The notes beneath the pieces were generated by a model. It was not told the DNA's origin, did not search any database, and saw nothing but the letters and a program-made list of their open reading frames with translations. Below are positions 1 to 7,997 of a stretch of DNA of 43,796 bases, piece by piece. Positions within the stretch are counted from its first letter, which is position 1; every line of letters starts with the position of its first letter. Origin of the DNA: an uncultured Fibrobacter sp. Lineage in GTDB: Bacteria > Fibrobacterota > Fibrobacteria > Fibrobacterales > Fibrobacteraceae. Location: assembly GCA_946414075.1 (NCBI GenBank), contig CAMKNA010000017.1, positions 1 to 43,796 of the forward strand, written 5' to 3'. The position numbers and the translations under genes are program-made.

Positions 1-98
1 CCAAGAAGCTCGCCGACGACCTCCAGAAGGAAGTGGACGCCCGCTATGCATTCTATGATGCGATGAGCAAGGACACCGAAGGGTTGATTAGCCTGTAA
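1..98 (+). CDS. C-terminal end of an unidentified protein
   Basis: An open frame enters from the left edge and stops with TAA at 96-98. The 31 visible residues are charged and probably helical, ending in DTEGLISL. I do not recognise the family and too little is visible to assign a role. A REP-like palindrome and a strong terminator follow within 90 bases, which supports this being the end of a transcription unit. Confidence 0.6.
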   Translation, partial: KKLADDLQKEVDARYAFYDAMSKDTEGLISL

Positions 99-107
99 GT
101 CGCAACT

Positions 108-137
108 TGTCATCCCCGCGAAGGCGGGGATCTCCCT
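108..137 (+). repeat. REP-like palindrome, left copy
   Basis: GTCAT is followed by CCCCGC and GCGGGG (114-119 and 124-129) around a four-base loop, then ATCTCC. The same GTCAT-palindrome-ATCTCC layout occurs inverted at 43624-43670, and partial copies of the GTCATCC(C/T)CGCGC core lie at 11802-11865. This suggests a dispersed intergenic repeat placed 3' of genes. Confidence 0.6.
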
Positions 138-149
138 TTACAAAGAAAA

Positions 150-184
150 CGCCCCGTCACGATGAGTGGCGGGGTGTTTTGTTT
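150..184 (+). terminator. Rho-independent terminator with GATGA loop
   Basis: The arms CGCCCCGTCAC (150-160) and GTGGCGGGGTG (166-176) pair around the loop GATGA, with a few wobble pairs, and TTTT follows. It ends the partial gene at the left edge. A diverged copy with the same loop ends the V-ATPase gene at the right edge. Confidence 0.75.
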
Positions 185-197
185 GCAAAATATCGAA

Positions 198-1523
198 TTA
201 AATCTTCTTTAGTGCTTGGGTCTTGGGGCCAGCCTTACCTGGGGGTAAAATCAGCATGACCTTCTCCATGCGGGTGCCGTCCATCTTGAGCACACGGAAG
301 ACATAGCCCTGGATTTTGACTTCGGCCCCCGGAGACGGAATAATGCCAAGTGTGGCCTGAATGAGCCCCGAAAGGGTCTCCACATGGGAATTTTCAGGCG
401 GTTCCAGCTCAATTCCCAGCTCGTCGCTCAGGTCCGAAAGGGTCATGAGGGGGTCCACGATATAGCGGCCATCCTTGAGCTTCTGGACATCATCGTCCTC
501 ATCCATATCGTCTTCGTCGCGAATCTCCCCCACGATTTCTTCCAGAATGTCTTCCAGGGTCACAAGGCCCGCCGTTCCACCGTATTCATCCACCACGATA
601 GCGAGCTGGTTACCCGTCTTGCGGAGTTCTGTGAGAAGGTCATCTATCTTCTTGTGGTACGGCACGAACACGGGGGGCATCACGATTTTCATGATGTCGA
701 AGGGCTCGTCCCGGTGTTCGGTGTACCATTCCAAAAAATCCCTGTTGGAAAGGATTCCCACAATATTGTCGACAGTATCCTTGTATACCGGCAAGCGGGA
801 ATGGCGTTCGCTGTTCAGTACCTTGACAAGATCTTCGAGAGTTGTCTCCACATCAATGGCGCACATGTCCACACGGGGCGTCATGATTTCACGGACCGGA
901 GTCTCCACGAAGTCGAAGATGTTGAGAATCATCTGCTGTTCTTCTTTTTCGAGGCCTTCGGCATCGGTTTCCCCGCTGTCGGAAAGGTCCGCCTGCACGG
1001 CATCGCGCCGCTCTTCGGAGAGAAAGCTAAGCTTGGAATCGTAGCCCAGGCCCTTCAAAATCGCCACAAAAAGAACGTGACAGATTTTGGCAGGAATCGC
1101 AAAAGGAACGCGAATGAGCTTGAAGAGCGGAATCAGCACCACCGCCAAGGTATCGGGCTTGAGAGTGCCAAGGAGATTCGCGCAGAAAACGGTTATGGTG
1201 TAAATGCAGATGCAGGCCACAACAAGGTAGGCCAAGAAAGCGAGCATCTTGAGCTCGTGCACCCAGTTCCATGGAACCATCTGGAACAGGTAAATGCCCA
1301 AAACACCACTCCCCACATTGCAGAAGATGCGGCCGATGGAGATGGTCTCGTTGAAGCCGTCATGCTCCACGATGGCGGCCACTTTCTCTTCGCGGCCTTC
1401 CCTATCCTTGGCCTCACGCTTTGCATAGATGCCGCTGAATGCGGTCTTGATCAGTGAAAAAGAAAAAGAGATGAACAGAAAGAGGACCAAAAAAACAATA
1501 GCCCACTGTACCGATGAATCCAT
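198..1523 (-). CDS. CNNM/CBS-domain membrane protein (hemolysin C/CorC family)
   Basis: An integral inner-membrane protein of about 441 residues. The N-terminal half has several hydrophobic segments typical of the DUF21/CNNM domain. A cytoplasmic CBS pair follows (EIMTPRVDMCAID then SRLPVYKDTVDNIVGIL, with VDEYGGTAGLVTLEDILEE), and then a CorC/HlyC-type C-terminal domain with an acidic stretch rich in Asp and Glu. Family members are linked to Mg2+ or Co2+ export and magnesium homeostasis; the substrate here cannot be read from sequence. The frame runs open to 1565, but AAGGAG lies 8 bases before the ATG at 1523, and that ATG shares one base with the ybeY stop codon (TGATG), so 1523 is the likely start. 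It is the last gene of a three-gene operon. Older annotations call such proteins hemolysins without good reason. Confidence 0.88.
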   Translation of the reverse strand: MDSSVQWAIVFLVLFLFISFSFSLIKTAFSGIYAKREAKDREGREEKVAAIVEHDGFNETISIGRIFCNVGSGVLGIYLFQMVPWNWVHELKMLAFLAYLVVACICIYTITVFCANLLGTLKPDTLAVVLIPLFKLIRVPFAIPAKICHVLFVAILKGLGYDSKLSFLSEERRDAVQADLSDSGETDAEGLEKEEQQMILNIFDFVETPVREIMTPRVDMCAIDVETTLEDLVKVLNSERHSRLPVYKDTVDNIVGILSNRDFLEWYTEHRDEPFDIMKIVMPPVFVPYHKKIDDLLTELRKTGNQLAIVVDEYGGTAGLVTLEDILEEIVGEIRDEDDMDEDDDVQKLKDGRYIVDPLMTLSDLSDELGIELEPPENSHVETLSGLIQATLGIIPSPGAEVKIQGYVFRVLKMDGTRMEKVMLILPPGKAGPKTQALKKI

Positions 1524-1981
1524 CAGCATTTCTCCTTGTAGGGGTCCAGCCCCAAAAATTCGCATTCCCGCTTGCGCATGACCTTGCGGTCAGCAGCCTT
1601 GATGTGATCGTAGCCCGAAAGGTGCAGAAGGCCATGAACAATAACCCGCTTTAGTTCGGCAAAGAAGCTATTGCCGTATTCGGGGGCCTGGCGCTTAACC
1701 TGCTCTTTTGCGATATAGATTTCACCCAACAGATCAGGTTCGTGCCATTCGTAGGAAAGCACATCCGTCACCTTATCCAGACCGCGATAGGACCTGTTCA
1801 TTTCCCGGACAAAACCGTCATCACACAGGACAACATTTACATTGTTGCCCGTTCCCTCCTGGTCAAGGAGCTGGTGGGCCATCTTGTCGAATTTGTCTTT
1901 CCAGGGGAATGTCTTGATGCTCCCCTGGCACAGGAAATCTATTCTGTAGCGTTTCTTTTTACTACTAGCAGGGTCAGGCAT
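1523..1981 (-). CDS. ybeY: Endoribonuclease YbeY
   Basis: This 152-residue protein matches YbeY, a metal-dependent single-strand endoribonuclease needed for 16S rRNA 3' end maturation and ribosome quality control. The zinc-binding signature HGLLHLSGYDH sits in the C-terminal third, and DVLSYEW is the usual upstream motif. Length is normal for the family. The start ATG overlaps the stop of the upstream 96-residue gene by one base (TAATG), and its own stop overlaps the next start (TGATG), so translation of the three genes is probably coupled. In many bacteria ybeY also lies beside a CBS/CorC-type gene, which agrees with this arrangement. Confidence 0.95.
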   Translation of the reverse strand: MPDPASSKKKRYRIDFLCQGSIKTFPWKDKFDKMAHQLLDQEGTGNNVNVVLCDDGFVREMNRSYRGLDKVTDVLSYEWHEPDLLGEIYIAKEQVKRQAPEYGNSFFAELKRVIVHGLLHLSGYDHIKAADRKVMRKRECEFLGLDPYKEKC

Positions 1982-2271
1982 TAAATGTTATACCACTTCT
2001 TAAGATTTTCAATAATGGCTTCAGCCTGGGCCTTGCCGCTGATATTGAACTTACTACGAGCCTTGAACGCCCCCGCCACCTTCTGGTAACGACGGATATA
2101 GACCTTGGGTTCCCCGAATTCGCCTGTTTTGGCATTCCGTTCCTGGCAAAGGAACATCATGGTCTGCCAGGCCCCCTTAGAAAGGACAGCCTTGTCCAGT
2201 TCCTTGATGACCTGTTCACCAGTTTCCGGGTCAGTCATTTCGACAGTGGGTTCTTCAAATTCTGCACTCAT
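1981..2271 (-). CDS. Small conserved hypothetical protein, first gene of the ybeY operon
   Basis: A 96-residue soluble protein with no signal peptide or membrane segment. The middle reads like a compact domain (LSKGAWQTMMFLCQER, then EFGEPKVYIRRYQKV and SKFNISGKAQAEAIIENL). I recall similar small proteins of unknown function in Deltaproteobacteria but cannot name a family. The basic, aromatic central part could bind nucleic acid, but that is only a guess. GAGG lies 5 bases before the ATG, and a well-formed promoter lies at 2309-2339. Its one-base overlap with ybeY suggests a role tied to ribosome or RNA metabolism. Confidence 0.8.
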   Translation of the reverse strand: MSAEFEEPTVEMTDPETGEQVIKELDKAVLSKGAWQTMMFLCQERNAKTGEFGEPKVYIRRYQKVAGAFKARSKFNISGKAQAEAIIENLKKWYNI

Positions 2272-2308
2272 AAGTACCTCATGTGATTAAGGTCAATTTT
2301 CAGCCCTT

Positions 2309-2339
2309 AAAAGATACATTTTTCTCTTAACAAAGCCAA
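2309..2339 (-). promoter_or_regulatory. Promoter of the ybeY operon
   Basis: Read on the minus strand, TTGGCT (2334-2339) is followed after 17 bases by TATCTTTT (2309-2316), matching the TTGnnn-N17-TAnnTTTn pattern of this window's tRNA promoters. The first start codon lies about 38 bases downstream. Confidence 0.6.
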
Positions 2340-2385
2340 AAATAATATATTTAACATGTAATATATATCTTGAAAGAGGGGCAAT

Positions 2386-4266
2386 ATGTCATTTTCAAGC
2401 AGTTTTAAATACATCGCCGTTGCTTTGATGCTTGCGGTGCCTTTTTCCTATGCCGCAAAGAATACTTCGGGCAAGGTCCGTTCCGTCATTGGCGATGTGA
2501 CCACACAAAAGAAATCCGAAGGAAACTGGGTCCCCCTCCGCGTGGGGGCAAAGGTCAAAGAAAAAGACATGATTAGAACCCTGGTGGAGTCCCAGGCCAT
2601 TGTAGCACTCCCTGACGGCAGTACCATTTCGGTAGAGGAAAACTCCCTAGTCGAATTTTCCCAACTGGTATCGGAGGATGGTGTTCAAACAGCCATGACC
2701 GACATCAAAAGCGGAAAAGTCCGCTTTGACGTGCAGAAGCAGACCAGCAAGGAAAGCTACTTCAAGTTCAAGACCGGAACCGCTACAGCCGCCATCCGTG
2801 GAACCGACGGCATCATTGGCACCACTTCCAAGGGAATAATTATTGCCTCTCTCCGCAATGGACGCCTGGAAATTACTGTAAAAGGCCAAAAAACGGAGCT
2901 CGAGGGCGGACAGACCGTCTTTTCCAAGGATACATCCTTTGTCGTTATGGACCTGGCATCTTCGGGTGACCTAGACTTCCTGAACGATCTCGATGCCATG
3001 CTCAGCGATACGACGATATCCCTAGAAAAATTGACAGAGACAATTCTGGCAAAGGATAACGAGTACAAGGCCAAGCAGACCGCCGCCAAGGATTCCATCA
3101 AATGTAGCTTTGAGACGCTTCCCGATACCATTTATACACCTAACGTAACCATCAGGGGTACCTGCCCCGCCGGTATATCCGTTGAACTTAGCAGTGAACG
3201 AATCGAATCTACTGGTGAAATGATTCAGTTTACTCCCAGCTGGGCTCCTAGCTCCATTGGCGATAAGAAATTCCCTGTTGTCTGCTACGCCGGAAAGGTA
3301 AGCTTCGGTTGCGCCGATTTACATACCGTCTATAAGCTTCCTCCTGACACAACGGCCAAAGATTCCATCACACAGGCAACGAACATTCCCTTCAAGGTAA
3401 CGACGCCCTTGTCACTTAATATATGCGAAACGGGAGCTGCCACGATAGAAGGTGAATTCGACCCGAATGATTCGACCGCTACCCTGTTCGTCAAACTGGG
3501 CAACTACATCTCTCCGAACTTGGTTCCGCTGAGTGCCGGTGGAAAATGGACGCATACCATTACCATCAGCGACCAGAAGGACAACTGGAATGAAGAATAC
3601 GCCACCGTAGAGTTTAACGGAGCCACAGGCAGGGAGAATGTCAAGATTAAACTGGAAATAGACAAGTCTTGCGAAGCGATAAACCTGAACCGCCCGATGC
3701 TTCTGTTCCAGCGCACCGATTCCATCCGTTGTGAAGCCAGCGTATCCATAGCCAACGTCAAAGATGAAGTCGTCATTCTTTCTATTGAAAGGGATAATAC
3801 ACCCCTAAAGGAAACTTACTTCGACAAGAATTCTTACTCTACCCTGAAGCTCAAGTCCGGTCTCCATGATTACACATGGATCGTCCGTGACCAAGCGGGG
3901 AACAAGGCCGAACTCAAAAAGAAACTGGGCTGCTATCCGAACATCCAAGCTAGCATTAGCATAGCTAAGGGGCAAAACGAGCGTCTTCGTGTACCGCCAC
4001 CACCCAAAGGCATTTCTAAATATTTCGAAAGACCCTTGGTATTCTCCATCAACATTCCAGACCAAGATCCAAGCCACATCAAGAGAATCGTAGTCAATAA
4101 GGGCAATGAGAATCTATTGCTTCTCGAAGGATCCAAACGGATTACCGAATTAAGGCATGAGGTACGCGTCAAACTAGAATACGGGAAAAAGACAGAAATC
4201 GAAATCCAGGTGCTTTTGAAGAACGGCAAACAGATCAATGCCACAAAGATTTACGAGGTACGCTAA
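2386..4266 (+). CDS. Secreted FecR-domain protein with Ig-like repeats
   Basis: 626 residues beginning with a signal peptide (cleavage probably near FSYAA, residue 24). Residues about 28-190 form a FecR-type domain, with the typical core TGTATAAIRGTDG and flanking beta-strand motifs (VALPDGSTISVEENS, LRNGRLEITV). The rest looks like tandem Ig-like beta domains carrying paired cysteines. There is no cytoplasmic or transmembrane part, so this is not a FecIR sensor; such stand-alone FecR proteins are usually periplasmic or surface proteins of unknown role. GAGGGG lies just before the ATG. The stop is directly followed by the next ATG (TAAATG), so it is co-expressed with, and may act with, the large beta-helix/barrel protein downstream. 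Confidence 0.82.
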   Translation: MSFSSSFKYIAVALMLAVPFSYAAKNTSGKVRSVIGDVTTQKKSEGNWVPLRVGAKVKEKDMIRTLVESQAIVALPDGSTISVEENSLVEFSQLVSEDGVQTAMTDIKSGKVRFDVQKQTSKESYFKFKTGTATAAIRGTDGIIGTTSKGIIIASLRNGRLEITVKGQKTELEGGQTVFSKDTSFVVMDLASSGDLDFLNDLDAMLSDTTISLEKLTETILAKDNEYKAKQTAAKDSIKCSFETLPDTIYTPNVTIRGTCPAGISVELSSERIESTGEMIQFTPSWAPSSIGDKKFPVVCYAGKVSFGCADLHTVYKLPPDTTAKDSITQATNIPFKVTTPLSLNICETGAATIEGEFDPNDSTATLFVKLGNYISPNLVPLSAGGKWTHTITISDQKDNWNEEYATVEFNGATGRENVKIKLEIDKSCEAINLNRPMLLFQRTDSIRCEASVSIANVKDEVVILSIERDNTPLKETYFDKNSYSTLKLKSGLHDYTWIVRDQAGNKAELKKKLGCYPNIQASISIAKGQNERLRVPPPPKGISKYFERPLVFSINIPDQDPSHIKRIVVNKGNENLLLLEGSKRITELRHEVRVKLEYGKKTEIEIQVLLKNGKQINATKIYEVR

Positions 4267-7200
4267 ATGAAACGAACCTTTACTGGCACTATCGTAACAG
4301 TCCTTCTAGGAACAGTTTTCGCATTTGCACAAGAGGCGGCACCAGCCCAAGCACCCGTTGCCCCGGCGCCCGCACCAGTTGTAGAGCCATCACCGGTGGC
4401 TGAGACGCCCGTGGCTGCCGAACCAGCCCCTGTTGCCGAAGCCCCGGCAGCTGAAGCTCCTGCTACTGCAGCACCTACTCCGGTAGAGCCATCACCTGCG
4501 GCAGAGGCGCCCGCGGCTGCCGAACCAGCCCCTGTTGCGGAGGCTCCGGTAGCGGCTGAACCTGCACCTGTGGAAGCGGCTCCCGTGGCTGAAGCACCTG
4601 TAACTGCCGAACCAGCCCCTGTTGCGGAAGCTCCGGTAGCGGCTGAACCTGCGCCTGTGGAGGCGGCACCTACAGCTGAACCAGCACCAGTCGCTGAACC
4701 AGTAGTTCCAGCTGACACTGTTGCCGAACCTGCACCTGTCGCGGAAGCCCCAGTGGCAGAGCAAGCTCCTGCAGAAGCAGCCGCTCCCGTCGCGGAAGCC
4801 CCAGTGGCAGAGCAAGCTCCTGCAGAAGCAGCCGCTCCTGTCGCTACACCCACACCGGCTGTCGAAGCAGCCCCGGTCGCCGGCCCCCAGGACGCTCAAC
4901 TTACAGGGACAGAACTTGCTGGCGAAATCCGTGGGTTCCTGAAAGCGGACAAGTCGCCCTACCTTGTTAACGGAGCCGTGTCTGTCGCCCCCAATACAGT
5001 CCTGGTTATCGACCCCGGTACGGTCATCATGTTTACCAAGGGCAGCTCCCTAGTGGTGAACCAAGGCCAGCTGGTTGTAGCCGGCACAACATCTTCTCCG
5101 GTAGTATTCCGCTCCGCCAAGAGTACACCCGCTGCTGGTGACTGGACTGGAATAGTAATTACTGGCGAGAACGGTTCCGAAATCCGCAACGCCCAGATTC
5201 TAAACGCCACCAATGGCATCGTCGTTGAGAACGGCAACCTAAAAATCCAGAATTCCCTTGTAGATGGGTCGTCGGGTTACGGCATTTACGCACGTAATTC
5301 AGTCGTTAATGCCAGCGACTGTCAATTCAGAAATAACCAGGTGGCAATGAACCTCTCCCACTACGCCCAGGGTGAAATTGAACGCTCAACCTTTGACGGG
5401 AACAATGTGGGCTTGTTAAATTCCAAGCTTTCCATGAGCGTCGTTTCTTCATCGAACTTCAAGAACAACGGTACAGCTGTCGTAGATATGGGAAACACAA
5501 TCATCGACTTGAGCAAGACATCCGTAGAAGGGAATGCCGTGGGTATTTCTTCGTCTGAGATTCTTGCTCCCGAGATGATGGAAGCGGCAAAGAACAACAA
5601 GGAAAACTTCAGCGAAAAAGCAGCGGAGACAGCCGCGACACTGCCACCCGAACCGGAAATTCCAGGCGTGGAACGCAAAAACCTGAACCCGGCTGACGAA
5701 GCCGCCGCGGTATTCGAGAAAAAAGCGCCTAGTGATTCCACGCAGAAGAGCTGGTCTATTCTTGGAAATGTAATGCTGGGCGGAAACTACCATTATGTCC
5801 GTACTCGCACACACCACAGCAATACTCCCGAAATCATGGGAACTGACACCATTCTCAAGGGCGACCGCTACAAGAACTATTTCCAGGTGCCGGGATTTGG
5901 CGCAAACGCCTCAGCCTATGTGCTGATGATGTCGCCCGAAGGAAAGACTATCGAATTTACAATGGACGCCACATCGGATTCATGGAACCATTTCTCCCCC
6001 AACCCTGTGACGCTCCGTTACAACGACAGTTACAACAGTGTCAATCTGGGTGACTTCCAGATGTATGGCGGAGACATCTACATGTCAGGCATGCCCCTGT
6101 TCGGTGCGGAATATACTCTCTCCCTGCTTAGGAACAATGCAGATCAGCCGCTGCTCCAGTTAGAAGGTTTCTTTGGAGAAGCCAAGCGCTCCTTGGTTCC
6201 CCACAATCGACACCCCTATCTCTACAATGAATATATCGATGACGGAGAGGCTCAAGCACAGCGCCTTGCCTACGGTGGATTCTTGAAATGGGCCCCTGTC
6301 CGCAGATTTGATGCCAAGATTGGCGCCATCTATGCCAACGACGAATTGGAAGACCCCCTGTTACGCGATGGAGCCAAGGCAACAACCCTTACCACAGACC
6401 CGCTCCAGGAAGCCTTTACCATGTATGCCGACGGTAACTGGCTATTCTTCCCTGGCGACATCGAACTGAACGGACAGATTGCCGTAGGCCGCGCTGATAC
6501 TACAGACGCCGTTCGCCAACGCGCCATCAACAAGGTCTTTTCCAAGGCCGGCCTGAACACTTCCAGCTATACGCTACTACGCCGGTTGATGCAGAATGAA
6601 AGCCAAATTGACTGGCTGACCAATGCCGAACTGGAAGAAATCTTTGGCGATAATACCAGCATGAGCAAGAGCCAGATGCTTACCAAATTGCACGATTTGG
6701 TGAAAGAAGCAAAGAATGTTCAAAAAGAAGCAGAAAGCGACCGCGACGACGACCGTGTGCTGGGACAACATTGGGGCAGCCAGAACTTTGCGTTGGGGGC
6801 CTCCTTGAACTGGAGCATCAACAAAACAAGAATTGCTGGCCACATCAAGTATATTGGCGAAGATTTCTACAGCGCAGGCTCTCCTGACCAGCTGTCCAAT
6901 ACCCGTGAATTCGGCGCCAGCCTAGAACAGGACATCAAGAAATTCTGGACCTTCAATCTGGATTACCAGATTAATGTGGAAAATGCCGCCCACGGCAAAG
7001 AGAAAAACCTGGCCGGTCTTGCCGAAGGGACCCATTTTGGGCTCGTCTCTGACGACGACAGCGATTGGTTCGACAAGCACGAATTGGACAACGACCGCAC
7101 CAAATATACCCACAATTTCGGATTTGGAAACACCTTCAATATCAACCCCAAGATCCAGCTTACCGCAGGCTACGACCTGGAACTCAGGGACCAGTACCGC

Positions 7201-7974
7201 CCTGTCCAACTCCGTGGCAACTACATACTGGAAGACGGCATCTACAGGGATGACTATTTCACCAAAGGCAATGGAGCAAAGACAGCCATTGTAAATGGCG
7301 ATACCGTCATGGTAGACTCCGCCCGTTGGGCTGATTACATGTCAATGGCAGGTGAGCCCTATCTCGCATCCAAATTCGAAGAGCGGCTCTACAAGCACAG
7401 TTTCAATGCCGGTGTCACATTCAAGGCTATACAGTCCGTATTCAAGCTCAACGGTCGCTGGACCCTGCGTACCGACAACTCCATGTTCCACAAGGATAGC
7501 CTGGTCGATGAATTAGACTTGGATCTGGAAGATACGACCTGGGCAAAGCTTGGTTACTACTATCACGGTGGAGACTACTTTGAACAAAGCTATCCTCTGA
7601 GCATTACCACCACCTTGAAGAACATGCAGAACCGTTTCCAGGTATCCTACCGCATGAAATCCTATGTCCGTGACGACATGACCGAAGACGAAATCAACAT
7701 AGAAGACGAGTTCGAGATTCCTTTCAAGAATCGTTTCCTGATTCTCACCCTGGATGGCCAGTTCCGCTACATGGTTACGGAATGGACTGAATCTGACCAG
7801 GACCTTGACGAGGAGGAAATGGACATACTTGGTAAGGTCAATTTGCGCATCAACCACAACAAGCACTTCTACAGTGACTGGTATGTAGGTTCAGCCTTCT
7901 TCTATCGCCCAGACTACCTGTCTAACGAATACAAGGACATCTACGGCGGCGTCAACCTAAACTACGTATTCTAG
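4267..7974 (+). CDS. Large outer-membrane protein: Ala/Pro/Glu rod, beta-helix and C-terminal barrel
   Basis: 1235 residues with a signal peptide ending near AFAQ (residue 22). Residues about 23-205 are a low-complexity Ala/Pro/Glu/Val region of repeated EPAPVAEAPVA-like units, expected to form an extended rod. Residues about 215-435 look like a right-handed parallel beta-helix (short turns such as GSEIRNAQILNATNGIVVEN and GYGIYARNSVVNASDCQFRN). From about 490 to the end, alternating hydrophobic/aromatic strands ending in NLNYVF suggest an outer-membrane beta-barrel with a terminal Phe. A charged insertion lies near residues 770-840. It follows the FecR-domain gene without a gap. The function is unknown; surface display, cell-wall tethering or polysaccharide binding are possible. 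The repeats give a long antisense frame on the other strand that is not a gene. Confidence 0.82.
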   Translation: MKRTFTGTIVTVLLGTVFAFAQEAAPAQAPVAPAPAPVVEPSPVAETPVAAEPAPVAEAPAAEAPATAAPTPVEPSPAAEAPAAAEPAPVAEAPVAAEPAPVEAAPVAEAPVTAEPAPVAEAPVAAEPAPVEAAPTAEPAPVAEPVVPADTVAEPAPVAEAPVAEQAPAEAAAPVAEAPVAEQAPAEAAAPVATPTPAVEAAPVAGPQDAQLTGTELAGEIRGFLKADKSPYLVNGAVSVAPNTVLVIDPGTVIMFTKGSSLVVNQGQLVVAGTTSSPVVFRSAKSTPAAGDWTGIVITGENGSEIRNAQILNATNGIVVENGNLKIQNSLVDGSSGYGIYARNSVVNASDCQFRNNQVAMNLSHYAQGEIERSTFDGNNVGLLNSKLSMSVVSSSNFKNNGTAVVDMGNTIIDLSKTSVEGNAVGISSSEILAPEMMEAAKNNKENFSEKAAETAATLPPEPEIPGVERKNLNPADEAAAVFEKKAPSDSTQKSWSILGNVMLGGNYHYVRTRTHHSNTPEIMGTDTILKGDRYKNYFQVPGFGANASAYVLMMSPEGKTIEFTMDATSDSWNHFSPNPVTLRYNDSYNSVNLGDFQMYGGDIYMSGMPLFGAEYTLSLLRNNADQPLLQLEGFFGEAKRSLVPHNRHPYLYNEYIDDGEAQAQRLAYGGFLKWAPVRRFDAKIGAIYANDELEDPLLRDGAKATTLTTDPLQEAFTMYADGNWLFFPGDIELNGQIAVGRADTTDAVRQRAINKVFSKAGLNTSSYTLLRRLMQNESQIDWLTNAELEEIFGDNTSMSKSQMLTKLHDLVKEAKNVQKEAESDRDDDRVLGQHWGSQNFALGASLNWSINKTRIAGHIKYIGEDFYSAGSPDQLSNTREFGASLEQDIKKFWTFNLDYQINVENAAHGKEKNLAGLAEGTHFGLVSDDDSDWFDKHELDNDRTKYTHNFGFGNTFNINPKIQLTAGYDLELRDQYRPVQLRGNYILEDGIYRDDYFTKGNGAKTAIVNGDTVMVDSARWADYMSMAGEPYLASKFEERLYKHSFNAGVTFKAIQSVFKLNGRWTLRTDNSMFHKDSLVDELDLDLEDTTWAKLGYYYHGGDYFEQSYPLSITTTLKNMQNRFQVSYRMKSYVRDDMTEDEINIEDEFEIPFKNRFLILTLDGQFRYMVTEWTESDQDLDEEEMDILGKVNLRINHNKHFYSDWYVGSAFFYRPDYLSNEYKDIYGGVNLNYVF
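4738..4839 (+). repeat. 51-base tandem duplication in the rod region
   Basis: Two adjacent 51-base units (4738-4788 and 4789-4839) are identical except for their last base (C versus T). Each encodes 17 residues including VAEAPVAEQAPAEAAAP. Such near-perfect identity within a degenerate repeat region indicates recent in-frame duplication. Confidence 0.9.
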
Positions 7975-7997
7975 GATTTTAGGGCAATAAAGAGCCG

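Noticed and set aside
384..1457. Open frame of 357 codons on the plus strand across the CNNM gene
   Set aside because: Antisense shadow; the opposite strand has clear membrane and CBS domains and operon spacing.
2386..4266. FecIR-type iron signalling
   Set aside because: No sigma factor, no TonB receptor and no membrane-spanning FecR; only the periplasmic-type FecR domain is present.
4263..4853. Open frame encoding a Gly/Ala/Ser-rich repeat protein on the minus strand
   Set aside because: It is the antisense reading of the Ala/Pro/Glu repeats of the barrel protein; repeats give open frames on both strands.
4267..7974. Reading the large protein as an autotransporter adhesin
   Set aside because: The beta-helix is short, the C-terminal part is far larger than a 12-strand translocator, and the order rod-helix-barrel with a long charged insertion does not fit a type V passenger.
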